From the NCBI GenBank assembly GCA_026418015.1, contig JAOACE010000011.1:37264-101263 (forward strand): a stretch of DNA of 64,000 nt, given 5' to 3'. A program made the position numbers and the translations under genes. Position 1 is the first letter of the stretch. Every line of letters begins with the position of its first letter. This DNA is from Leptospiraceae bacterium (lineage in GTDB: Bacteria > Spirochaetota > Leptospiria > Leptospirales > Leptonemataceae). Of this stretch, positions 46,539-54,360 are shown piece by piece. Below the pieces are notes generated by a model. It worked only from the letters and a program-made list of their open reading frames with translations, was not told the DNA's origin and did no database searches.

Positions 46539-47003
46539 TTATTCTTTCTTTTTTTTATTTTTTTTACTAAAATCAATTTGTATTACATTCGTTTGTTCAG
46601 AATCTAACTCTTCGCTTGTATTAAGTTTTGATCTTTGTTCTACTTCGGTTTTTTCGTATTCAATTTCCATCGTAAGAAATTGCATCATAAAATGACCAGC
46701 CTTATCAAAAACCCGAAAAATACATTCATAGGGTATATATATATTCTCCCATTTTCCGAAGTTCATTTCGCAATAGATTCCATCTTCATCCCAGTCCAAC
46801 TTTCGATAGCTATAAGGACCAAATACCAATATAATACCTTCTTTTTGTTCTTTTTCCAACAAACCTCTTGTTCCAATAGATAATTTAGAATGATTTACAC
46901 AATGCAGATAGAATGTTTCTACTTGTTCTAATAAAACCTCAAAGAAGGATTTTTTTATTGCTTTGTTATATTTTAAATCTTCAATAGTAAAATTCTGATT
47001 CAT
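46539..47003 (-). CDS. SspB-like ClpXP adaptor candidate
   Basis: The 154-residue protein has a strand-rich core (LSIGTRGLLEKEQKEGIILV, LDWDEDGIYCEMNFG, IYIPYECIFRVFDKAGHFMM) resembling the SspB fold, followed by an acidic disordered stretch and a basic tail (SKKNKKKK). SspB proteins bind ssrA-tagged peptides and pass them to ClpX through a C-terminal tail. The tail here is basic rather than the usual ClpX-binding form, so function is unsure. The PgeF-like gene ends 6 bases upstream. Confidence 0.6.
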   Translation of the reverse strand: MNQNFTIEDLKYNKAIKKSFFEVLLEQVETFYLHCVNHSKLSIGTRGLLEKEQKEGIILVFGPYSYRKLDWDEDGIYCEMNFGKWENIYIPYECIFRVFDKAGHFMMQFLTMEIEYEKTEVEQRSKLNTSEELDSEQTNVIQIDFSKKNKKKKE

Positions 47004-47009
47004 AATACC

Positions 47010-47795
47010 TCATTTTATGTATATGATGTTTAAATTTCTTAGTTTATTTCCTCTACGATGAGAATAAAAATTCGAAAAGATTTCCAATTGTCCATGGTTT
47101 AAATAATGAAAAGGATCTTCTATCTGGATTTTGATTTTATCTTTCATAGATTGAATTACATAGTAAGTGTTTTTCCACAAATCCAAGAGATATTTGCCAT
47201 TTTGATCTTTTTTTCGTACAATAGGGAAGAGTTTTGCAACATCCCAATCCACCTCATAGATTTCTTCGGGAATATAAATACCAGGAAAGATTGTAATAGG
47301 ATAGCCAATCTTATTTTCCCAATTGGGATCTTTTTTTAATACTTTATGTTCAAAAATAACTTTTTCTATGATATGATGCATCATTTGTAATGCATGTGGT
47401 ATAAGGCCACGATAAATGCCTCTCCAACCTAAATGCAAAACACCTACATATTTTATTTCTTTATGAGGATTCGTATGAAAAAACAACGGAAGACAATCCG
47501 CAGTGCGAATACACAATAATACATTTTTTAAAGAAGTAATTAGACCATCTGCTTTATGGTACAATGTATTTTGGTTTAGTTTTATGTCGTAATCGGTAAT
47601 CTGAATACAATCAAAGCCATGGACTTGCTCTAAAAAAAAGATCCTTTCTTTGGGTAGACGAAAATACTTAGACAAAAATTCTTTTTGTAATACAAGTTGA
47701 TTTTGATCCTCTTTACTGGGAATTTCGCTTTCTAAGGATTTCCCAAAGATACAAGCTTCTATATCGTTATTCACATATTTTAGTTCTGGCGTCAT
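47010..47795 (-). CDS. pgeF: PgeF/YfiH-family polyphenol oxidase-like enzyme
   Basis: The 261-residue protein carries RTADCLPLFF (metal-binding Cys) and HLGWRGIYRGLIPHAL (His), with an earlier LEQVHG His. The family has purine-nucleoside phosphorylase/laccase-type activity in human FAMIN, and edits peptidoglycan precursors (UDP-MurNAc-L-Ser) in E. coli. The three metal ligands appear present. It lies in a run with a 207-residue unknown upstream and the SspB-like gene downstream. Confidence 0.87.
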   Translation of the reverse strand: MTPELKYVNNDIEACIFGKSLESEIPSKEDQNQLVLQKEFLSKYFRLPKERIFFLEQVHGFDCIQITDYDIKLNQNTLYHKADGLITSLKNVLLCIRTADCLPLFFHTNPHKEIKYVGVLHLGWRGIYRGLIPHALQMMHHIIEKVIFEHKVLKKDPNWENKIGYPITIFPGIYIPEEIYEVDWDVAKLFPIVRKKDQNGKYLLDLWKNTYYVIQSMKDKIKIQIEDPFHYLNHGQLEIFSNFYSHRRGNKLRNLNIIYIK

Positions 47796-47804
47796 CTTAA
47801 TGGT

Positions 47805-48428
47805 CTAATTTTTATTTAAAGGATGCTTTAAAAGGAAAAAATCGTGTATTAACCGCATATCTTCTAATTCTTTGTAGTTGAGTTTTTGTTTTTCCTCGAT
47901 AAATTTGTAAAAATTTATGTTTGAACTAAAATCCTGACGATTTAACAATTCCAAAACATAAAAAAGATTCTGAAACTTTGTAGAATATTTTTCTTTTAAG
48001 ACAATTCTATCCATACTTAAATCTTGAATTATTCTATTTTTTTTATAAATTTCATTTAATGACAACGAAGATAAAAAAATTTTTATGGGAGCTAAATAGA
48101 ATAAAAAAATTTTATATTTTTTGATATATAAATTTGTTAAAAAATAATGTTCTGTTTCGATAAACTTAGGTAAAAAAACGATTTTATCGATAAACGATAT
48201 ATCGGGTAAACTCAAAATTGAATAATAATGAGCAAATTGTTCTGGCGAAAAAAGATACGGATTTTTATCTAAAAAAAGTTTGGGACGGATCAAAGATAAA
48301 TTTTTTTTATTTTTTAATTTTAAAACCTGACTATCCCAATATTTTTGGTTTTTTGTATCCAAGTATTCTTCTAAGAGTACTTCTATTTCTCCTTCGATTT
48401 GCTCTATTAGATTACTTTCTAATTCCAT
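47805..48428 (-). CDS. Hypothetical 207-residue protein
   Basis: No family was recognised. The N-terminus is an acidic helix (LIEQIEGEIEVLLEEYLD), and the middle is Phe/Tyr/Leu-rich but not a clear membrane helix. It is the first gene of the run to PhaR and precedes the PgeF-like gene by 9 bases. Composition fits a real helical protein. It diverges from trpF. Confidence 0.55.
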   Translation of the reverse strand: MELESNLIEQIEGEIEVLLEEYLDTKNQKYWDSQVLKLKNKKNLSLIRPKLFLDKNPYLFSPEQFAHYYSILSLPDISFIDKIVFLPKFIETEHYFLTNLYIKKYKIFLFYLAPIKIFLSSLSLNEIYKKNRIIQDLSMDRIVLKEKYSTKFQNLFYVLELLNRQDFSSNINFYKFIEEKQKLNYKELEDMRLIHDFFLLKHPLNKN

Positions 48429-48516
48429 ACAAATTTATTTCAATATTCTATCACTTTTTTTGGAATCAAGCATAATTTATTCTTTACATTTAAACTTAAA
48501 AGTATAAAATTAACCT

Positions 48517-49263
48517 ATGGAATCTGTTTTGTCTTATGGTGTTAATCAAACTTATTTTCAAAAAATACAGCATTTACACAAAATATTAAATCAATCGCGA
48601 CCATTAATAAAAATTTGTGGAAATAAATTTACTTCGGAAGCATTTAAGGTTGCTTCTTTTAAACCAGATTTTATGGGTTGGATTTTTAGTCCTTTTAGTC
48701 CTAGAAGGATTACCTTAGATAAAGCGGAGCATTTAATAAAAAATATCCAAAATGCGCATCCAGAGATTTTTCATGTGGGAGTTTTTTCGGGAAATTCCAT
48801 ATACGAAATTTTTGACATCGTTAGAAAATTAAACCAAAAAACAAGAGGTTTAGATTTTATTCAAATCACCGAAGGAAGTGGATTTATTTTTAGACTTCGC
48901 ACAATACTACAACAAGAGCATATTTTTATTCCTGTTATACCTGTTATTAGGCCTAATGGTCCTATAACAGAAGATCTATTTTTCCCAACAGAACCATCTC
49001 TCTTTTGGATTCTCGATAAATTTGATCCCAACAAAAAAGGAGGAACGGGAAAAACAATTCCAAAAGAATATTTTATAGGAAAGATCAAAAAACCTTTCTT
49101 AATAGCGGGAGGAATCACGCCAGATAATGCTATCGAATACTTAAAATTAAGTAATGCCATAGGGGTAGACATCAGTTCTGGTTTAGAAGATGCCCCCGGA
49201 ATAAAAAACGAAAAAAAGATACAACAACTATTAGATAAAATCTACAATTTTTCGTATTCTTGA
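48517..49263 (+). CDS. trpF: Phosphoribosylanthranilate isomerase
   Basis: TrpF isomerises phosphoribosylanthranilate in tryptophan synthesis. The barrel motifs are present: LIKICGNKFTSEA (catalytic Cys), FSPRRIT, HVGVFSG, DKFDPNKKGGTGKT and FLIAGGITPDNA, then GVDISSGLEDAPGIKN. The 248-residue form is about 28 residues longer at the N-terminus than usual, since the KICG motif starts at residue 32 rather than near residue 5. No later ATG was seen, and no ribosome site precedes 48517. No other trp gene is near. It overlaps phoU by 22 bases, tail to tail. Confidence 0.9.
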   Translation: MESVLSYGVNQTYFQKIQHLHKILNQSRPLIKICGNKFTSEAFKVASFKPDFMGWIFSPFSPRRITLDKAEHLIKNIQNAHPEIFHVGVFSGNSIYEIFDIVRKLNQKTRGLDFIQITEGSGFIFRLRTILQQEHIFIPVIPVIRPNGPITEDLFFPTEPSLFWILDKFDPNKKGGTGKTIPKEYFIGKIKKPFLIAGGITPDNAIEYLKLSNAIGVDISSGLEDAPGIKNEKKIQQLLDKIYNFSYS

Positions 49264-49868
49264 TGTCGAATGTCTTTAGCTTCTAAAAAGTAGATTACGT
49301 TTTCTGCTATGTTTGTGCTTAAATCTCCGATTCTTTCTAATGCACGGATAATTAATCCACTCGCAAGAATAGGATTTTTGTCTAATATCTTTTCTTCGTA
49401 TTCATCGATATTGTTTTCTAATTTTAGACATTTTTCTGCGTGTTCTTTACTTTCGTATAGAAGTGCATGAATTGCATGTTGTAGTGCTTCTGTTGTATTT
49501 TGTACTAACTCTTGTAAATCTGTGTTTGTATTAAAATCTAAGTCCGATTTTATGCTCCATTTCGCGATGGTCTTGGATTCATCTCCTATTCTTTCTAAAT
49601 CGCGAGTTGATTTCATTACACTAACAATATAACGAAAATCCAACGCATAAGGGTCTTTTAATGCTAAAATATTCAAACAGGCATTATCAATTTCCACTTC
49701 CATTTTATTTAAGTCTACATCCATGTTTAAAACTTCGTTCATTAATTGGACATTTTTTTTCTTTAAAACTTCTAACGAAGATTGATAAATCCCTTCTGTT
49801 TTTCTGCACATGATATGGATCATTTCTTTTAGTTTATCTATTTCTTTTCGAATCATCATAAATGACAA
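49242..49868 (-). CDS. phoU: Phosphate signalling protein PhoU
   Basis: PhoU links the Pst transporter to the PhoR/PhoB system and helps shut off the Pho response when phosphate is plentiful. The 208-residue protein is two three-helix bundles with the expected metal-binding E/D repeats (YIVSVMKSTRDLERIGDESK; IIRALERIGDLSTNIAENV). It is divergent from pstS, so both start from the region holding the Pho-box-like array. No phoB or phoR gene is in the window. Confidence 0.9.
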   Translation of the reverse strand: MSFMMIRKEIDKLKEMIHIMCRKTEGIYQSSLEVLKKKNVQLMNEVLNMDVDLNKMEVEIDNACLNILALKDPYALDFRYIVSVMKSTRDLERIGDESKTIAKWSIKSDLDFNTNTDLQELVQNTTEALQHAIHALLYESKEHAEKCLKLENNIDEYEEKILDKNPILASGLIIRALERIGDLSTNIAENVIYFLEAKDIRHQEYEKL

Positions 49869-49931
49869 AAAAAAATTTAAAATTGATTATTTCTATAATT
49901 TTTTTAGATCCATAGAATCAAATTCGAAAAA

Positions 49932-49964
49932 TGTAATTTTTGTGTAATATTTTTGTAAAAATAA
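49932..49964 (+). promoter_or_regulatory. Pho-box-like array of three 11-bp direct repeats
   Basis: TGTAAT at 49932-49937, TGTAAT at 49943-49948 and TGTAAA at 49954-49959 are spaced exactly 11 bp. PhoB-type regulators bind 11-bp direct repeats that start with a TGT core. The array lies between phoU and pstS, about 55-85 bp before the pstS ATG. A Pho-regulated promoter is the natural reading. Confidence 0.7.
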
Positions 49965-50016
49965 TCGTTATTATTTTGTTGCATTAAAAATCAAACAAAA
50001 AAAGAGGTAAACAAGT

Positions 50017-50997
50017 ATGAAAAACTTATTAAAAATTTCTGGTTTAACACTTTTATTTTTTACAATGGTTTTCTGTGGTCAAAAAAAGGAAAACATTGTG
50101 ATTGATGGCTCCAGCACAGTCTATCCCATAACCCAAGCTGTTGCAGAAGAGTTTATGAAGATAAATAAAAATTACAATGTAACAGTGGGTATTTCTGGTA
50201 CAGGTGGTGGATTTAAGAAATTCTGTGCAGGCGAAACAGATATATCTGATGCATCGAGAGAAATCAAAAAAACAGAAATGGATAAATGTAAAGAAAACAA
50301 CATCGAATACATCGAACTTCCAGTTGCTTATGATGCTCTTAGCATAGTAGTAAGCCATAACAATGACTTTGTAGATGTTTTATCTGTTAAAGAATTAAAC
50401 CTAATTTTTAGACAAAAAGATCCAGCAAAAAAATGGAAAGATGTACGCCCCAATTGGCCAGATAAACCAATCAAAATATTTTCGCCAGGTCAAGATTCTG
50501 GTACATATGATTATTTTGTAGAAGTTATCTTAGGAAAAGATGAAAAAGTTCGTCCAGATGCAAGTTTTAGTGAAGACGACAATGTATTAGTTAAAGGTGT
50601 AAGCGAAGATCCTTATGCAATTGGATTTTTTGGTGTAGCATATTACGAAGAAAACAAATCTAAACTAAAAGCAGTTCCTATCATCAACCCAAAAACGAAC
50701 AAACCCGTTGAACCCACACTAGAAAATGTAAGAAATCAAACTTATGTACCACTTTCTAGACCATTGTTTATTTATGTAAAAAAGGCTTCATTAAAAAAAC
50801 CTGGCGTTAAAGAATTCGTAAACTTCTACCTAGACAAAGGAGAAGAATTATCTAAAGCAGTTGGATACATTCCATTTATGAAAGAAGATTACAAAGTTTT
50901 AAAAGATTATTTTGCAAAAGAAAAACATGGTTCTCCTAAAAACGAAAAACATGCTGGCGAATTTTTCTCTATTAAAGACTTATACTCTGTAGAATAG
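50017..50997 (+). CDS. pstS: Phosphate ABC transporter, binding lipoprotein
   Basis: PstS captures phosphate in the periplasm for PstCAB. The 326-residue protein starts with a signal peptide ending MVFC (C20), so it is lipid-anchored. The phosphate-loop motif [18 protein letters not shown] is near residue 28, [11 protein letters not shown] near 61, and [12 protein letters not shown] near 155. AGAGG lies before the ATG. pstC starts 10 bases after the stop. The Pho-box-like array is directly upstream. Confidence 0.95.
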   Translation: MKNLLKISGLTLLFFTMVFCGQKKENIVIDGSSTVYPITQAVAEEFMKINKNYNVTVGISGTGGGFKKFCAGETDISDASREIKKTEMDKCKENNIEYIELPVAYDALSIVVSHNNDFVDVLSVKELNLIFRQKDPAKKWKDVRPNWPDKPIKIFSPGQDSGTYDYFVEVILGKDEKVRPDASFSEDDNVLVKGVSEDPYAIGFFGVAYYEENKSKLKAVPIINPKTNKPVEPTLENVRNQTYVPLSRPLFIYVKKASLKKPGVKEFVNFYLDKGEELSKAVGYIPFMKEDYKVLKDYFAKEKHGSPKNEKHAGEFFSIKDLYSVE

Positions 50998-51007
50998 GAT
51001 TATCCTT

Positions 51008-51982
51008 ATGGAAGTAATGCCTACCGAACAAAAAAAGATTCTTACAAAAGCAATCACAGAAGGTAGAGATAAGGTGTTTTCCCGCTTTGGGAAAGCACCA
51101 TCCAAATCCTTTTCAGAAGTCCTTATTGCAACAATATTTGCAATACATGGATGGTTTACTGTTTTTATTACTTTAGCAACTACTTATGTTTTATTATACG
51201 ATGGAATCAAATTTTTCCAGAAAGCATCGTTTATAGAATTTTTTACTGGTACTGTTTGGGGACCTTTTGGAGAACCGAAACAATTGGGTGTTTTACCTTT
51301 AGTTAACGGAACTTTGATGGTAGCAATAGGTGCTATCATTATAAGCGTGCCGCTTGGATTAGGTGTTGCAATCTATCTAACACAATATGCATCCAGACTA
51401 GTTAGAGAAATCTTAACTCCGGTGATAGAAATATTAGGGGGAATTCCTACGGTTGTTTATGGATATTTTGCTCTTGATTTTGTTACACCACTTTTAAAAC
51501 AATATTTATTTCCAGAAATCGACATATTTAATGCATTATCTGCCTCCATCGTTGTTGGTATTTCCATCATTCCTTTGATCGCTTCCCTTTCTATCGAAGC
51601 AATTCGCGTTGTCCCACAAAAGATACAAAGTGGTGCTTATGCATTAGGATTAACAAAATTTCATGTGATTACAAGAATTATTCTACCTGCATCGTTATCG
51701 GGAATCACTGCATCGATTATATTAGCGTTTTCACGAGCAGTTGGAGAAACAATGGCAGTTGTTCTTGCAGCTGGTTCCTCACCTAAGATGACCTATAACT
51801 ATTTAGAATCCATCCAAACTATGACAGCATTTATCGTTCAAGTTTCCTTAGGAGATACACCCTATGGTAGTATTGAGTATTATACAATCTATGCAATTGG
51901 ATTAACATTATTCATAATCACATTCACATTTAACTGGTTAGCTTTGCAACTCGTAAAAAAATTCAGAGAGGTATATGTATGA
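51008..51982 (+). CDS. pstC: Phosphate ABC transporter, permease PstC
   Basis: The 324-residue membrane subunit has six hydrophobic helices and the family blocks PLVNGTLMVAIGAIIISVPL, LGGIPTVVYGYFAL, and the cytoplasmic EAA loop (GAYALGLTKFHVITRIILPA). SRAVGETMAVVLAAG follows. It has a roughly 40-residue cytoplasmic N-terminus. The stop overlaps the pstA start by four bases. Confidence 0.94.
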   Translation: MEVMPTEQKKILTKAITEGRDKVFSRFGKAPSKSFSEVLIATIFAIHGWFTVFITLATTYVLLYDGIKFFQKASFIEFFTGTVWGPFGEPKQLGVLPLVNGTLMVAIGAIIISVPLGLGVAIYLTQYASRLVREILTPVIEILGGIPTVVYGYFALDFVTPLLKQYLFPEIDIFNALSASIVVGISIIPLIASLSIEAIRVVPQKIQSGAYALGLTKFHVITRIILPASLSGITASIILAFSRAVGETMAVVLAAGSSPKMTYNYLESIQTMTAFIVQVSLGDTPYGSIEYYTIYAIGLTLFIITFTFNWLALQLVKKFREVYV

Positions 51983-52863
51983 CATTTCGTCCAGACTTTC
52001 AATTATACAAAAAATATTATATCTATGGAGCAATTTTTCAATTTATAACATTTATATTAAATATCATCGTTCTTTTATTATTAGCTTATTTACTCTATTC
52101 GATAACATATACAGGAGTACCCTATATCACGAAGGATTTTTTACTAAATCCTCCCTCTCGTTTCCCCGAGAAATCTGGAATTTATCCTGCATTGATGGGA
52201 ACGATTTGGCTCATTGGTCTTACCGCTTTATTTTCTATTGTTATGGGCGTTTTTGCTGCAATCTACTTAGAAGAGTATAGTAGTAAAAAAAATAAAATCA
52301 TCGAATTAATCAAAATCAACATCCAAAATTTAGCAGGAATTCCATCGATTATTTATGGTATTTTAGGATTAACATTATTTGTTCGTGGTTTATCGTTAGG
52401 AAGAAGCTTATTAGCAGGTGCATTAACTATGTCTCTTTTGGTTTTACCTACGATTACTATTGCAACACAAGAAGCACTAAGAGCTATTCCAGACTCCTTT
52501 CGTTTTGCGGGATTTGGTATAGGTATGACGCGATGGCAAGTAGTACGCTACCAAATTTTGCCATTAGCAATGCCAGGTATCTTAACAGGAATTATTTTAG
52601 CTTTATCCAGAGCCATTGGAGAAACTGCACCTTTAATTATGATTGGTGCATTAACTTATGTTGCCATAGCACCATCAAGTATAATGGACAGCTTTACCGT
52701 GATTGCTATTCAAATTTTTAACTGGACATCCTTACCACAAGAAGGTTTTCATAAATTAGCTGCTGCAGCAATAGTTATTTTAATAGCAGTTTTATTGATA
52801 ATGAATTCTCTATCAATTGTTTTAAGAATTTATTTTCAGAGAAAATTAAGAAAAATTCAATAA
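51979..52863 (+). CDS. pstA: Phosphate ABC transporter, permease PstA
   Basis: The 294-residue protein pairs with PstC to form the channel. Landmarks are PALMGTIWLIGLTALFSI, LAGIPSIIYGILGLTLFV, the EAA loop (FAGFGIGMTRWQVVRYQILP) and SRAIGETAPLIMIGAL. A start at 51979 overlapping the pstC stop gives coupling. A shorter open frame at 51975 in another phase is a shadow. pstB follows after 12 bases with its own AGGAG. Confidence 0.94.
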   Translation: MTFRPDFQLYKKYYIYGAIFQFITFILNIIVLLLLAYLLYSITYTGVPYITKDFLLNPPSRFPEKSGIYPALMGTIWLIGLTALFSIVMGVFAAIYLEEYSSKKNKIIELIKINIQNLAGIPSIIYGILGLTLFVRGLSLGRSLLAGALTMSLLVLPTITIATQEALRAIPDSFRFAGFGIGMTRWQVVRYQILPLAMPGILTGIILALSRAIGETAPLIMIGALTYVAIAPSSIMDSFTVIAIQIFNWTSLPQEGFHKLAAAAIVILIAVLLIMNSLSIVLRIYFQRKLRKIQ

Positions 52864-52875
52864 AAAGGAGTTCTT

Positions 52876-53676
52876 ATGAAAGAAATCAAAATACAAGTGA
52901 ATAAAGCCGATCAAAATAATGAACAACTAAAAACAAAAATCAAACTACAAAATGTTAATTTATATTATGGCAATTTTAAAGCAGTTTCTGATCTAACAAT
53001 GGATATATACGAAAATCGCATTACATCGCTTATAGGACCATCTGGTTGCGGTAAAAGTACTGTACTTAGAACATTAAATCGCATGAATGATTTTATCGAA
53101 GATTTTCGCGTAGAAGGTAAAGTTTTATTAGATAATACAGATATATACGATCCCAAAGTAGATCCAGTAGAGGTAAGGCTACGTGTTGGGATGGTTTTTC
53201 AAACACCTAATCCCTTTCCCAAATCGATTTACGAAAATATAGCACTTGGACCTAAAATTAATGGCTACAAAGGCGATTTAGATGAATTAGTTTACGAAGC
53301 CTTATCAAAGGCATATCTATGGGAAGAAGTCAAAGACAAATTACAAGAAAGTGCCTATTCTTTATCCGGAGGACAACAACAACGTTTATGTATTGCAAGA
53401 GCTATTGCCATGCAACCAGAAGTTCTTCTAATGGATGAACCTACCGCTTCTTTGGATCCAATCTCCACCAACAAAATCGAAGAGTTGATTTTAGAATTAA
53501 AAGAATACTACACAATTATTATTGTAACACATAACATGCAACAAGCAGCAAGAATTGGAGATTTAACAGCACTATTTTACCAAGGTAAATTGATAGAATA
53601 TGATTCTACATTTAAAATTTTTACTAATCCCAAAGAAAAATTAACCGAAGATTATATAACAGGTCGATTCGGTTAA
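52876..53676 (+). CDS. pstB: Phosphate ABC transporter, ATPase PstB
   Basis: The 266-residue ATPase drives PstCA. Walker [10 protein letters not shown] is near residues 55-63, the PstB-specific [19 protein letters not shown] near 110, signature LSGGQQQR near 164, and Walker [13 protein letters not shown] near 185. The first 20 residues (polar, Gln/Asn/Lys-rich) extend the usual start. A methyltransferase gene begins 1 base after the stop. Confidence 0.96.
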   Translation: MKEIKIQVNKADQNNEQLKTKIKLQNVNLYYGNFKAVSDLTMDIYENRITSLIGPSGCGKSTVLRTLNRMNDFIEDFRVEGKVLLDNTDIYDPKVDPVEVRLRVGMVFQTPNPFPKSIYENIALGPKINGYKGDLDELVYEALSKAYLWEEVKDKLQESAYSLSGGQQQRLCIARAIAMQPEVLLMDEPTASLDPISTNKIEELILELKEYYTIIIVTHNMQQAARIGDLTALFYQGKLIEYDSTFKIFTNPKEKLTEDYITGRFG

Positions 53677-53677
53677 A

Positions 53678-54295
53678 ATGGCATTTCTACCTAGCGAAAT
53701 TGCATGGAATGAATATTATAAAAATAATATAAAAATCTTAAAATATCCAGACGAAAATTTAGTTCGCGTGGTAGAAAAATATTACAATTCCTATTGGGAA
53801 AATGCTCTTGATTTTGGATGTGGCACTGCCCGACATTTATTGTATTTAAAAGAAAAAAATATTCCTAATTTATTTGGGTTAGATTTTTCCAAAGAAGTAA
53901 TCGATAGAAATAAAAAAAATTTTCCAGAAATTGAATTTATCCATTACGAGAATAAAAATGCCTTACCCTTTAAAAATGCTTATTTTGATTTAATTATTTG
54001 TTGGGGAGTCCTTCATTATAATTCAGAAGAGATACGTCGTTTTTTGTTAAAAGAATTTCGAAGAATTTTAAAACCCAATGGTATATTGATAGGAACATAT
54101 CGTTCAAAACAAGATACCCATTATAAAAATGCAGCCAATATCACTTCGGAAATTTATTTCTTTGACGAAAACGAAATTCAACAAGAACTATCTCTATATT
54201 TTAAAGAAATCGAAATTGGTTTCGTAGCAAGAACCCCATTAGGAAAACTCCATCAACTTATCGCTCATTATTATTTTTGTTGCAAAAATTTTTAA
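53678..54295 (+). CDS. Class I SAM-dependent methyltransferase next to pstB
   Basis: The 205-residue protein has the Rossmann SAM site ALDFGCGTARHLLYLKEK near residue 43, GLDFSKEVID, DLIICWGVLHYNSEE near 106 and FRRILKPNGILIGTY. It is small and soluble. It starts one base after pstB and so is expected to be co-transcribed with the phosphate genes, though a functional link is not shown. No further substrate clue. A weak A/T gap of 65 bases separates it from the next gene. Confidence 0.8.
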   Translation: MAFLPSEIAWNEYYKNNIKILKYPDENLVRVVEKYYNSYWENALDFGCGTARHLLYLKEKNIPNLFGLDFSKEVIDRNKKNFPEIEFIHYENKNALPFKNAYFDLIICWGVLHYNSEEIRRFLLKEFRRILKPNGILIGTYRSKQDTHYKNAANITSEIYFFDENEIQQELSLYFKEIEIGFVARTPLGKLHQLIAHYYFCCKNF

Positions 54296-54360
54296 ATACT
54301 TTAAAGTATTAATTATAATTTTCTTGAAATTTTTATAGTATTGAATATAATTACAATATT

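Noticed and set aside
51975..52280. 101-codon plus-strand frame at the start of pstA
   Set aside because: A shadow of pstA in another phase; pstA itself has clear family motifs and overlaps pstC correctly.
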